Shown here: positions 1-6,240 of the stretch, in pieces
Position numbering within the stretch: the first letter of the stretch is position 1
How the letters are laid out: each line of letters begins with the position of its first letter
Source of the DNA: JBEVMS01 sp040508515
GTDB taxonomy: Bacteria > Pseudomonadota > Gammaproteobacteria > Xanthomonadales > Rhodanobacteraceae
DNA: 8,473 bases
NCBI GenBank assembly: GCA_040508515.1
Contig: JBEVMS010000109.1
Location: 1 to 8,473 of the forward strand
Direction of reading: 5' to 3'
Program-made: the position numbers and the translations under genes
The notes under the pieces: model-generated
Told to the model about the DNA's origin: nothing
Seen by the model: only the letters and a program-made list of their open reading frames with translations
Databases searched by the model: none

Positions 1-84
1 CTGCGCCAGCCCAGCAGCGAGTGCGAGCACGCCGATCGCCACCGGCAGCCCGCGGTCACGCAAAAAAGAAGGGATCAGCTTCAA
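1..84 (-). CDS. lptC: LptC, LPS export bridge protein, N-terminal part (cut by window edge)
   Basis: Only the first 28 codons are present; the frame is open to base 1. The visible peptide begins MKLIPSFLRDRGLPVAIG and continues into a hydrophobic stretch (about residues 13-27), as expected for the single N-terminal membrane anchor of LptC. LptC sits in the inner membrane and passes LPS from LptB2FG to LptA. No ATG is available in this frame. The start I chose is the TTG at 84-82, which overlaps the kdsC stop codon as TTGA and has a GGGAG ribosome-binding site at 97-93, 8 bases upstream. A second TTG six bases upstream is too close to that site. The identification rests on this short peptide plus the conserved order kdsD-kdsC-lptC-lptA-lptB, so it is good but not proven; the periplasmic domain lies outside the window. 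Confidence 0.75.
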   Translation of the reverse strand, partial: MKLIPSFLRDRGLPVAIGVLALAAGLAQ

Positions 85-620
85 CGCCAACGCTCCCGCT
101 CGGCGTCGCTCTTGCCCTGCGCGTGCAGGATCAAGTCGCACACCTCGCGCGCCGCGCCGTGGCCGCCGCCGCGCTGGGTGCGCCAATGCGCGCGCTCGCT
201 CACCCAGGGATGGGCGTCAGCCACCGCCACCGCCAGTCCGACGATGCCCATCGGCGGCAGATCCGGCAGGTCGTCGCCGACGAAAGCAGCCTGCTCTGGT
301 GTGAGCTGCAAGGCATCGAGCAGGTCGATCAGGCAGGCGCGCTTGTCGCTCTGGCCCTGATAGACGTGAGTGATGTCCAGCTCTTCGGCGCGCAGCGCCA
401 CCGGATGGCTGATCCGCGCGGTGATGATCGCCACCTGCACGCCGTTGGCCTGCAGGCGCTTCAGGCCCAGGCCGTCATGCACATGGAAGACCTTGGTTTC
501 ATGACCGTCCTCGCCGTACCACAGCCGGCCGTCGGTCAGCGTGCCATCGACATCGAACACCGCCAGCCGGATCTTGGCGGCGCGGGCGAGCAGTTCGGCA
601 GGGAGGTTATCCAGATACAT
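81..620 (-). CDS. kdsC: 3-deoxy-D-manno-octulosonate 8-phosphate phosphatase (KdsC)
   Basis: A cytoplasmic HAD-superfamily phosphatase that hydrolyses Kdo-8-phosphate to Kdo, the inner sugar of LPS. With the ATG start it has 179 residues; E. coli KdsC has 188. Seen directly: HAD motif I DVDGTLTDG at residues 23-31 (nucleophile D23, acid/base D25), motif II IITAR at 65-69, the motif III lysine in QSDK at 90-93, motif IV GDDLPD at 115-120, and the KdsC C-terminal tail GGGHGAAREVCDLI at 151-164, which in this family helps to form the active site of the tetramer. Motif II has Ala where many homologues, including E. coli, have Gly. A TTG at 638 would add six residues, but neither start has a clear ribosome-binding site, so I preferred the ATG. 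It lies 102 bases downstream of kdsD and overlaps lptC by four bases. The spacer carries a small GGCCAT-gat-ATGGCC inverted repeat at 644-658 of unknown relevance. Confidence 0.95.
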   Translation of the reverse strand: MYLDNLPAELLARAAKIRLAVFDVDGTLTDGRLWYGEDGHETKVFHVHDGLGLKRLQANGVQVAIITARISHPVALRAEELDITHVYQGQSDKRACLIDLLDALQLTPEQAAFVGDDLPDLPPMGIVGLAVAVADAHPWVSERAHWRTQRGGGHGAAREVCDLILHAQGKSDAERERWR

Positions 621-722
621 GCAGGTGTCGTTCGTCAAAGGGAGGCCATGATATGGCCAATGGCCCGCGGCGGCCTGTCGTTGCGACGCGCCGCCCGCGC
701 TGATAACGCGGCAAGGCGTGAA

Positions 723-1736
723 TCAGACCACGCGTGCGCGGAGCAGATCATGAATATTCAGCGCGCCGACCACGTGCTGCTGCTCGTCGACCACCAGCAA
801 GCCGTTGATCTGCAAACGCTCCATGAGCTGTGCGGCCTCGATCGCCAGCTTGTTGGCGCTGATCGTCTTCGGCCCGCGGGTCATCAGATCGGCCACGCGC
901 GCGCTGCGCAGGTCGACGTTCTTGTCGTCCAGCGCGCGGCGCAGGTCGCCGTCGGTGAAGATGCCCAGCAGGTGCCGCTCGGCGTCGACCACCGCGGTCA
1001 TGCCCAGATGCTTGCGGGTCATTTCCATCAGCGCTTGGGTCACGCTGGCCTCGGGCGGCACGCAGGGAATCCCCTCGCCGGTGTGCATCAGATCGCTGAT
1101 GTGAATCAGCAGGCGCCGTCCCAGGCTACCGGCCGGGTGCGAGCGCGCGAAGTCGTCGGAGGTGAAGCCGCGCGCTTCAAGCAGCGCCACCGCCAGCGCA
1201 TCCCCTAGCACCAGCGCGGCGGTGGTGCTGGTGGTCGGTGCCAGATTGAGTGGGCAGGCTTCCTCCGCGATGGAACTGTCCAGCACCACCGAGGCGTGCC
1301 GCGCCAGCGTGGATTGCCGATTGCCAGTGATCGCGATCAGCGGAATGCCCTGGCGCTTGAGCACCGGCAGGATGAACAACAACTCGTCCGTCTCGCCCGA
1401 ATGCGACAACGCCAGCACCACGTCTTGCGGCTGGATCATGCCCAGGTCGCCGTGGCTGGCTTCGCCCGGGTGCACGAAAAAGGTCGGGGTGCCGGTGGAA
1501 GCCAGGGTGGCGGCGATCTTGCGTCCGACGTGGCCGGACTTGCCCATGCCCGAAACCACCACGCGCCCGGCGCAATTGAGGATGACCCGGCAGGCCTCGA
1601 CAAAGTCGGCGTCGACGCGTTCTTCCAAGGCGGCGATCGCCGCCGCTTCGATCGAAATAACGCGGCGCGCGCTGCGCACGATGGCATTGGCATCCATGAT
1701 GACCGGCTCGGCTGGGGGGGCAATTCGTGCGTTCAT
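723..1736 (-). CDS. kdsD: Arabinose-5-phosphate isomerase (KdsD/KpsF family)
   Basis: It interconverts D-ribulose 5-phosphate and D-arabinose 5-phosphate, the first dedicated step to Kdo. The product has 337 residues (E. coli KdsD has 328). An N-terminal SIS sugar-isomerase domain (about 45-185) contains SGMGKSG at 62-68, HPGEASHGD at 89-97 and SHSGETDE at 111-118. Two CBS domains follow (about 215-270 and 283-337). K66, E118, E159 and H200 match, with a constant offset of seven, the residues I recall as catalytically important in E. coli KdsD (K59, E111, E152, H193). I chose the ATG at 1736 because GAGGA lies 3 bases upstream (1744-1740). A TTG at 1754 in the same frame would add six residues and is directly preceded by AGGAAGG (1761-1755), but with no spacing. 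First gene of the leftward kdsD-kdsC-lptC cluster. The kdsD name rather than kpsF or gutQ rests on this LPS-gene context. Confidence 0.96.
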   Translation of the reverse strand: MNARIAPPAEPVIMDANAIVRSARRVISIEAAAIAALEERVDADFVEACRVILNCAGRVVVSGMGKSGHVGRKIAATLASTGTPTFFVHPGEASHGDLGMIQPQDVVLALSHSGETDELLFILPVLKRQGIPLIAITGNRQSTLARHASVVLDSSIAEEACPLNLAPTTSTTAALVLGDALAVALLEARGFTSDDFARSHPAGSLGRRLLIHISDLMHTGEGIPCVPPEASVTQALMEMTRKHLGMTAVVDAERHLLGIFTDGDLRRALDDKNVDLRSARVADLMTRGPKTISANKLAIEAAQLMERLQINGLLVVDEQQHVVGALNIHDLLRARVV

Positions 1737-1949
1737 GCGTCCTCGAAAGGGCAACCTTCCTGTGTGTACGGGCTTTCGTCAGGGCTCGGCGCCAGCCCCT
1801 GGTTGCCGCCGGGTAGACCGCGTCATTTCTGCGACAGCGGATTTCCATTACCATGGCACATTCACATTTTATCGTCACGGTCGACGGCGATGGATTCAGA
1901 TTTCATTCTGAATCGCATGGCGGCGACCCCGTAGAGAATTGGAACATCG
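1737..1949. promoter_or_regulatory. Divergent promoter region between kdsD and the bolA/ibaG-murA unit
   Basis: These 213 bases hold no gene that I can support. Because kdsD reads left and bolA/ibaG reads right, promoters for both units should lie here. I could not assign convincing -35/-10 pairs. TTCACA at 1861-1866 resembles a plus-strand -35 box but has no -10 partner at the right distance, and GATAAAAT on the minus strand (1874-1867) is a possible but unsupported -10. The clearest element is the inverted repeat at 1893-1914, listed separately. GGAA, 5 bases before the bolA ATG, is the likely ribosome-binding site of that gene. Confidence 0.5.
1893..1914. promoter_or_regulatory. Perfect 8-6-8 inverted repeat, candidate operator
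   Basis: GATTCAGA (1893-1900) is followed by the spacer TTTCAT and then its exact reverse complement TCTGAATC (1907-1914). The 22-base length and the position, 35 bases before the bolA/ibaG start codon and 156 bases before kdsD, are typical of a binding site for a dimeric regulator. There is no T tract after it on either strand, so a terminator is unlikely. I do not recognise the site as the box of a known regulator. It could also act as a small hairpin in the 5' leader of one of the transcripts. Confidence 0.4.
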
Positions 1950-2189
1950 ATGGACGCTGCCCGTATCCAGGCATTGATCGAACAGGGTTTGCCGGGGGCC
2001 GTGGCCGTCGTGCAGGGCGATGACGGGGTGCATTTCGAAGCCGAGGTGATCGCCAGCCAGTTCGCCGGCAAGTTGCCGTTGGCACGCCACCGACTGGTCT
2101 ACGCCACCCTGGGCGAACTGATGGGCGGGGCGATCCACGCCCTGGCCCTGAAAACCCTGACCCCCGAGGAAGCCGCGGCGCGCTCCTGA
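1950..2189 (+). CDS. ibaG: BolA family protein, IbaG-like
   Basis: A small cytoplasmic protein of 79 residues, complete as a single BolA/IbaG domain (E. coli IbaG has about 84). BolA-family proteins pair with monothiol glutaredoxins and can hold a [2Fe-2S] cluster; IbaG is linked to acid stress and cell-envelope phenotypes. Visible signatures are DGVHFEAEVIASQF (25-38), LARHRLVYATLGELM (44-58) and the C-terminal IHALALKTLTPEE (62-74), which includes the invariant family histidine H63. H28 lies in the variable loop and suggests the histidine-type rather than the cysteine-type subgroup; this is an inference. It precedes murA by 35 bases in the same direction, the same order as ibaG-murA in E. 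coli, so cotranscription is likely. That neighbour favours IbaG over BolA itself, but the two are close enough that the name keeps some doubt. Confidence 0.9.
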   Translation: MDAARIQALIEQGLPGAVAVVQGDDGVHFEAEVIASQFAGKLPLARHRLVYATLGELMGGAIHALALKTLTPEEAAARS

Positions 2190-2224
2190 CGCTGCTGCCC
2201 GGTTTGCTCCTTTAAGAGAACAGC

Positions 2225-3484
2225 ATGGCAAAAATTTTGATCAGCGGCGGCGAGCCGCTCAACGGTGAGGTGGTGATTTCTGGCGCGAAAAACGCCGTGT
2301 TGCCGATCCTCGCCTCCTGCTTGCTGGCTGACGAACCGGTCACCATCAGCAATGTGCCACATCTGCACGACGTCACCACCACCATGGAATTGCTCGGCCA
2401 GATGGGCGTGCAATTGGTGCTGGACGATCGCATGAAAATCCAGGTCGATCCGCGTCCGACCGATCGTTTCTTCGCGCCGTATGACCTGGTCAAGACCATG
2501 CGCGCCTCGATTCTGGTGCTCGGTCCGCTGGTGGCGCGCTACGGTCAGGCGGAAGTATCGCTACCGGGCGGTTGCGCGATCGGCTCGCGGCCGGTCGACC
2601 AGCATATCCGCGGCTTGCAGGCGCTGGGCGCCGAGGTGGTGGTCGAGAACGGCTACATCAAAGCCAAGGCCAAGCGGCTCAAGGGCGCGCGCATCCTGAT
2701 GGACATGGTCACCGTGACCGGTACTGAGAACATCATGATGGCCGCCGTGCTCGCCTGCGGCACCAGCGTGATCGAAAACGCCGCGCAGGAACCCGAAGTG
2801 GTCGACCTGGCCAATTGCTTGAATGCGATGGGCGCGCAGATCGAAGGCGCCGGCACCTCGACCATGGTGATCCATGGCGTCGAGCGTCTGCATGGCGCCG
2901 AATACGAAGTGCTGCCCGACCGCATCGAAACCGGTACGTTCCTGGTTGGCGCCGCGATTACCGGCGGCAAGGTACGCGCCCGCAATACGCGTGCCGACAC
3001 CCTGGACGCGGTGCTGGCCAAGCTCGAAGAGGCCGGCGCGCACATCTCCACCGGGCCGGACTGGATCGAGCTGGACATGGGCGGACGCCGGCCCAAGGCG
3101 GTCAACATCACCACGGCGCCGTACCCGGCCTTTCCTACCGACATGCAGGCGCAGTTCACCGCGCTCAACTGCGTGGCCGAGGGCGTGGGCATCATCACCG
3201 AGACGGTGTTCGAGAACCGCTTCATGCACGCGCACGAGTTGCAGCGGCTGGGTGCGGATATCCGGCTGGAAGGCAATACCGCGATCATCCAGGGCGTCAA
3301 GCAGATGAGCGGCGCGCCGATCATGGCCACCGACCTGCGCGCCTCGGCCTGCCTGGTGCTTGCCGGCCTGGTTGCGCAGGGCGATACCACGGTCGACCGC
3401 GTCTACCACATCGATCGCGGCTACGAGAACATCGAGGAAAAGCTCGGCGTGCTGGGCGCGCGAATCCGCCGCTTGCCTTCGTAA
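2225..3484 (+). CDS. murA: UDP-N-acetylglucosamine 1-carboxyvinyltransferase (MurA)
   Basis: It transfers enolpyruvate from phosphoenolpyruvate to UDP-GlcNAc, the first committed step of peptidoglycan synthesis, in the cytoplasm. The product has 419 residues, as in E. coli. The protein is one EPSP-synthase-like two-domain fold. Visible active-site features are SGAKNAVLPILASCL from residue 19 (K22, N23), LPGGCAIGSRPVDQH at 113-127 with the catalytic cysteine C117 (the fosfomycin target in sensitive enzymes), R122, AFPTDMQAQF at 302-311 with D306, and the C-terminal HIDRGYENIEEKL at 395-407 with R398. Because the active-site Cys is present and not Asp, the enzyme is expected to be fosfomycin-sensitive at target level. 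The ATG is preceded by AAGAGA five bases upstream. It is probably cotranscribed with the BolA/IbaG gene and ends before a strong hairpin at 3569-3604. No truncation or unusual composition is seen. Confidence 0.99.
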   Translation: MAKILISGGEPLNGEVVISGAKNAVLPILASCLLADEPVTISNVPHLHDVTTTMELLGQMGVQLVLDDRMKIQVDPRPTDRFFAPYDLVKTMRASILVLGPLVARYGQAEVSLPGGCAIGSRPVDQHIRGLQALGAEVVVENGYIKAKAKRLKGARILMDMVTVTGTENIMMAAVLACGTSVIENAAQEPEVVDLANCLNAMGAQIEGAGTSTMVIHGVERLHGAEYEVLPDRIETGTFLVGAAITGGKVRARNTRADTLDAVLAKLEEAGAHISTGPDWIELDMGGRRPKAVNITTAPYPAFPTDMQAQFTALNCVAEGVGIITETVFENRFMHAHELQRLGADIRLEGNTAIIQGVKQMSGAPIMATDLRASACLVLAGLVAQGDTTVDRVYHIDRGYENIEEKLGVLGARIRRLPS

Positions 3485-3487
3485 GCT

Positions 3488-3520
3488 AGCGGGCCACCTT
3501 CCCATGCGCGGGTGGCCGCT
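3488..3520 (+). other. Hairpin just after the murA stop codon
   Basis: GGCCACC (3492-3498) pairs exactly with GGTGGCC (3511-3517) around a 12-base loop, and AGC/GCT extends the stem past a single bulged G at 3491. It begins four bases after the murA stop. There is no T tract behind it, so it is a weak terminator by itself; it may protect the 3' end of the mRNA or act together with the stronger hairpin downstream. Confidence 0.4.
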
Positions 3521-3568
3521 TGAACATGGCCCGCGCGCCGACGAAGAGACTGCGTGAGTTGCGGTTTC

Positions 3569-3613
3569 AGCGAAGCCAGGCGCCACTCGGCAGCTGGCTT
3601 CGCTTATGTTTCT
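3569..3613 (+). terminator. Probable terminator of the bolA/ibaG-murA unit
   Basis: AGCGAAGCCAG (3569-3579) and CTGGCTTCGCT (3594-3604) are perfect 11-base reverse complements. The 14-base loop can fold further through GCC/GGC (3582-3584 with 3589-3591). On the plus strand the stem is followed by the T-rich stretch TATGTTTCT, which suits an intrinsic terminator about 85 bases after murA. On the minus strand the stem is followed by GAAACC, so it would be a poor terminator for the oncoming DUF3108 gene. The T tract is interrupted, which lowers confidence. Confidence 0.6.
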
Positions 3614-3699
3614 GGGACCATCACCTCCGACATCGGCGACGGCCGGACGCAGCAGCATTCCTCATGTGATCTCTCGTTGTCCGCCTGTTGCCGGCGGAA

Positions 3700-4404
3700 T
3701 TACGGCTGACTGTAGCTGACCAGTTCCAGGGTCAGGTTGCCGCCATCGGCTTGCGACAGCTTGACCGGCAGCGGGTACTTGGCCGGAACGTACCAGGCGT
3801 TGAAGCTGGCATCGTCGCTGCGGGTCAGCTTTTGAGCTTGGAACTTGCCCGCCGGGACGGTGACGGACTCCTTGCCGGCGACCTTGAATTGCTGGCTTTC
3901 GACGCGCTGCTTGACCGCCACCGGCAGCGTGATGTCCTGCTTGCCCGACTGCAAGGCCAGTCCTAGCGCGTAGGGCAGGGTATTGCGATCGACCATCCCG
4001 GCGGCGCCGGCATATTGGCTGGGACCCTTGCCATCGTCCACGCTCACCTGGTGGCTGGACGGATCGACCGTGAGATGGCGCTGCTTGGCCTTCAGTGCCT
4101 GGGTCTTGGAGTCGTAGCTGACCGTTTCCGGGCCACCGTTGATCCAGCGAAAGCGGGTGCTTTCATCCGAACTGGCGCCCAGCATCGCGGCGATGCCGCC
4201 GGTGCCCTTGCTGCGGTTCTCGTAGGTCCACTGACCGGCGCCGGCAGCGCTGAGGTTGACGGTCGCCTCGCCGATGACCTGATCGCCCTGCAGGACCTGG
4301 TACTTGGCGGTGAACGGCGCCGGCGTGGCTGCCCAGGCGGCCGTGGTGGCGAAGGCCAGCGCGAGGCCGGCGACGAGTTTGCGGGAGAGTGAGGGCATGG
4401 TCAT
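3700..4404 (-). CDS. Secreted DUF3108 domain protein, function unknown
   Basis: A protein of 234 residues. The N-terminus is a clear Sec signal peptide: basic SRK, a hydrophobic core LVAGLALAFATTAAW, and an AWA cleavage site after residue 25, so the mature protein is probably periplasmic. There is no lipobox cysteine. The rest reads as one beta-rich domain of the DUF3108 type: it opens with FTAKYQVLQGDQVIGEATVNL, and near the C-terminus NAWYVPAKYPLPVKLSQ leads into a final strand LTLELVSYSQP. I know of no established biochemical role for this family. It lies 51 bases after purN in the same direction, so it is probably cotranscribed with purM-purN; the same neighbourhood occurs in Pseudomonas and other gammaproteobacteria as I recall. 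A second ATG two codons in (4398) is an equally good start, and neither has an evident ribosome-binding site. Confidence 0.88.
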   Translation of the reverse strand: MTMPSLSRKLVAGLALAFATTAAWAATPAPFTAKYQVLQGDQVIGEATVNLSAAGAGQWTYENRSKGTGGIAAMLGASSDESTRFRWINGGPETVSYDSKTQALKAKQRHLTVDPSSHQVSVDDGKGPSQYAGAAGMVDRNTLPYALGLALQSGKQDITLPVAVKQRVESQQFKVAGKESVTVPAGKFQAQKLTRSDDASFNAWYVPAKYPLPVKLSQADGGNLTLELVSYSQP

Positions 4405-4455
4405 GCGGGCAAAGTCTACCGGCGCTGGCTGAACCGTGCATGGGGGCGTGGTGTT

Positions 4456-5121
4456 TCAGCGTGCCAGTTCTTGATCGATCAGGCGTAGCGGCGTGGTGAG
4501 CGGTTGCTTGTCCCAGATCACCGCGTCGCCGTCCAGGCGCACCCGGCCGGCGACGATCTGCGCGACGACCGCTGGCAACAATCGATGCTCCAGCGGCAGC
4601 AGGCGCGCGGCCAGGGTCTGTTCGGTGTCGTCGGCGCGCACATCGAGTAGGGCTTGGGCGATCACCGGGCCGCCATCGAGTTCGGCGGTGACGTAATGCA
4701 CGCTGGCGCCGTGCTCGGCGTCGCCGGCGACCAGCGCCTGGCGGTGCGTGTGCAGGCCGCGGTATTTGGGCAGCAGCGAGGGATGGATATTGATCATCCG
4801 GCCGATCCACGGCCGCAAGGCGTCGGCGTGGATAATCCGCATGTAGCCGGCCAGCACCAGCAGTTCGGCGCCGCTGGCGGCCACCGCCTGGAACAGGGCC
4901 AGATCGAAATCGCGCCGGCTGGGATAATCACGCGGGTTCAGCGCCAAGCTGGCGACACCGGCGGCGCGGGCATGCGCAAGTGCGCCGCAGTCGGTTTTGT
5001 CGGTGCCGACCAGGACCAGTTCGATCGGCATCTGGCCGGCGTCGCGCGCGGCGATCAGGGCGGCCAGGTTGCTGCCGCGCCCGGAGGCGAGCACGGCAAC
5101 CTTGAGCGGGCGATCGAGCAT
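4456..5121 (-). CDS. purN: Phosphoribosylglycinamide formyltransferase (GAR transformylase, PurN)
   Basis: It transfers the formyl group of 10-formyltetrahydrofolate to GAR to give FGAR, step 3 of de novo purine synthesis, in the cytoplasm. The product has 221 residues (E. coli PurN has 212). It opens with the phosphate-binding VAVLASGRGSNLAAL at 8-22. The catalytic region INIHPSLLPKYRGLHTH at 110-126 holds N111 and H113, and TAELDGGPVI at 145-154 holds D149. These match the N106/H108/D144 triad of E. coli with a constant offset of five. It starts six bases after the purM stop codon, so the two genes are almost certainly one transcription unit and probably translationally coupled; I see no strong ribosome-binding site of its own. 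The C-terminal tail WDKQPLTTPLRLIDQELAR extends slightly beyond the core domain. Confidence 0.98.
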   Translation of the reverse strand: MLDRPLKVAVLASGRGSNLAALIAARDAGQMPIELVLVGTDKTDCGALAHARAAGVASLALNPRDYPSRRDFDLALFQAVAASGAELLVLAGYMRIIHADALRPWIGRMINIHPSLLPKYRGLHTHRQALVAGDAEHGASVHYVTAELDGGPVIAQALLDVRADDTEQTLAARLLPLEHRLLPAVVAQIVAGRVRLDGDAVIWDKQPLTTPLRLIDQELAR

Positions 5122-5127
5122 CGCCGA

Positions 5128-6162
5128 TCAGCCGATCTGGGTACGCTCTTCGCCGCTGGCGTCGCTAACCACCACCTCGCCGATCACCCGGCTAGCCAGG
5201 CCATGCGTGGCCAACAGCGCGCTCGCGGCGGCGACGTCGGCGGCCGGTAGCAGCACGGTGAAGCCGATGCCGCAGTTGAAGGTGCGCCACATTTCCTCGC
5301 GCGCCACGTTGCCCTCGCGCATCAGCCAGGCGAACACCGGCGGCAAGGTCAGCGCATTGGCGTCGATCTTCAGGCCCAGGCCCTCCGGCACCACGCGGAT
5401 GATGTTTTCCTTCAGACCGCCGCCGGTGATGTGCGCCATGCCGTGCACTGTGCCGGTCTTGAGCAGTTCCAGCATCGGCTTGACGTAGATCGTGGTCGGC
5501 GCCATCAGCGCGTCGCCCAGGCTCACGCCATCCAGGTCCAGATCCAGCGGGCTGCCGGCGCGTTCGAGGATTTTACTGATCAGCGAGTAGCCGTTGGAAT
5601 GCGGGCCGGAAGAGGCCACGCCCAGCACCACGTCGCCGGCCACGATCGCCGCTCCAGTGAGCAGTTCGGCTTTTTCGACCGCGCCCACCGTGAAACCGGC
5701 CAGATCGTATTCGCCAGGCGGGTACATATCGGGCATTTCAGCCGTTTCGCCGCCGATCAGCGCGCATCCGGCCAGTTCACAGCCCGTGGCGATACCGCCG
5801 ACCACCGCTGCGGCGGTGTCCACGTCGAGCTTGCCGGTGGCGAAGTAATCCAGAAAAAACAGTGGCTCGGCGCCTTGCACCAGCACGTCGTTGACGCACA
5901 TGCCGACCAGATCGATGCCAATGGTGTCGTGCCGGCCCAGAATCTGCGCCAGCTTCAGCTTGGTGCCGACGCCATCGGTGCCGGACACCAGCACCGGCTC
6001 GCGATACTTGCCGCCCAGGTTGAACAGGCCGCCGAAACCGCCCAGTCCACCCATCACTTCGGGACGGCTGGTGCGCTTGACCAACGGCTTGATGCGTTCG
6101 ACCAGCGCATTGCCAGCATCGATATCGACGCCGGCGGCGCGGTAAGTGAGGGCGTCTGACAT
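5128..6162 (-). CDS. purM: Phosphoribosylformylglycinamidine cyclo-ligase (AIR synthetase, PurM)
   Basis: It closes the imidazole ring: FGAM plus ATP gives 5-aminoimidazole ribonucleotide (AIR), step 5 of purine synthesis. The product has 344 residues, the usual length (E. coli 345). PurM-superfamily signatures occur in order: YRAAGVDIDAGNALV (7-21), GTDGVGTKLK (61-70), IDLVGMCVNDVL (83-94), GAEPLFFLDYFA (98-109), GGETAEMP (137-144), SGPHSNGYSL (185-194), HITGGGLKENI (244-254) and NCGIGF (296-301). First gene of the leftward unit purM-purN-DUF3108. The ATG at 6162 gives the conserved N-terminus; no strong ribosome-binding site precedes it. A palindrome that overlaps a possible -10 box lies 22-41 bases upstream and could control it. 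Confidence 0.99.
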   Translation of the reverse strand: MSDALTYRAAGVDIDAGNALVERIKPLVKRTSRPEVMGGLGGFGGLFNLGGKYREPVLVSGTDGVGTKLKLAQILGRHDTIGIDLVGMCVNDVLVQGAEPLFFLDYFATGKLDVDTAAAVVGGIATGCELAGCALIGGETAEMPDMYPPGEYDLAGFTVGAVEKAELLTGAAIVAGDVVLGVASSGPHSNGYSLISKILERAGSPLDLDLDGVSLGDALMAPTTIYVKPMLELLKTGTVHGMAHITGGGLKENIIRVVPEGLGLKIDANALTLPPVFAWLMREGNVAREEMWRTFNCGIGFTVLLPAADVAAASALLATHGLASRVIGEVVVSDASGEERTQIG

Positions 6163-6240
6163 GAGGGCAACCGGGGGTGGAGAAACGTCTAATGATAGAC
6201 GTTAAGGTCCGGATTGGGCAGACTTTCCGCGATTCCGCCA
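6163..6240. promoter_or_regulatory. Divergent promoter region between purM and the DUF2066 gene
   Basis: This 78-base gap between two start codons should contain both promoters. On the minus strand TATCAT (6197-6192) matches five of six bases of the sigma-70 -10 consensus and would place the purM transcript start near 6185, about 23 bases before the ATG. I found no good -35 match 16-18 bases further upstream. No clear plus-strand promoter is visible, so the DUF2066 promoter remains unassigned. Confidence 0.4.
6184..6203. promoter_or_regulatory. Perfect 8-4-8 inverted repeat, candidate operator at purM/DUF2066
   Basis: AACGTCTA (6184-6191), spacer ATGA, and its exact reverse complement TAGACGTT (6196-6203). 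The purM-side -10 candidate lies inside it, so a bound dimer would block purM transcription. It contains AACGT/ACGTT ends but does not match the enterobacterial PurR box that I know (ACGCAAACGTTTGCGT). No T tract follows on either strand, which argues against a terminator. Confidence 0.45.

Larger units (their letters stand above)
3485..3699. other. Convergent intergenic region between murA and the DUF3108 gene
   Basis: These 215 bases separate two genes that point towards each other. Apart from the two hairpins listed above, I see only a short 5-base stem CCGCC/GGCGG (3681-3685 with 3693-3697, loop 7) just after the DUF3108 stop on the minus strand, without a T tract. No coding sequence is supported here. 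Confidence 0.6.

Noticed and set aside
21..1208. A 395-codon open frame on the plus strand opposite kdsC and kdsD
   Set aside because: Both minus-strand genes have intact family motifs and catalytic residues throughout. The antisense frame is Arg/His/Gln/Ala-rich, which is typical of the complement of GC-rich codons, and resembles no family I know.
1854..1869. TGGCAC upstream of the BolA-family gene as a sigma-54 -24 element
   Set aside because: The -24 half matches, but the required GC of the -12 element (TTGCA-like) is missing at the right distance.
2561..3658. A 365-codon minus-strand frame opposite murA
   Set aside because: MurA is certain across this span. The antisense frame is a by-product of high third-position GC, has no recognisable motif, and runs through the murA terminator region.
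4163..4810. A minus-strand frame spanning the purN/DUF3108 junction
   Set aside because: It is an out-of-frame reading of two well-supported genes, dominated by Arg and Pro, without any domain signature.
6184..6203. The purM-side palindrome as a classic PurR box
   Set aside because: It does not match ACGCAAACGTTTGCGT in arm sequence or spacing, so it is listed only as an unassigned candidate operator.
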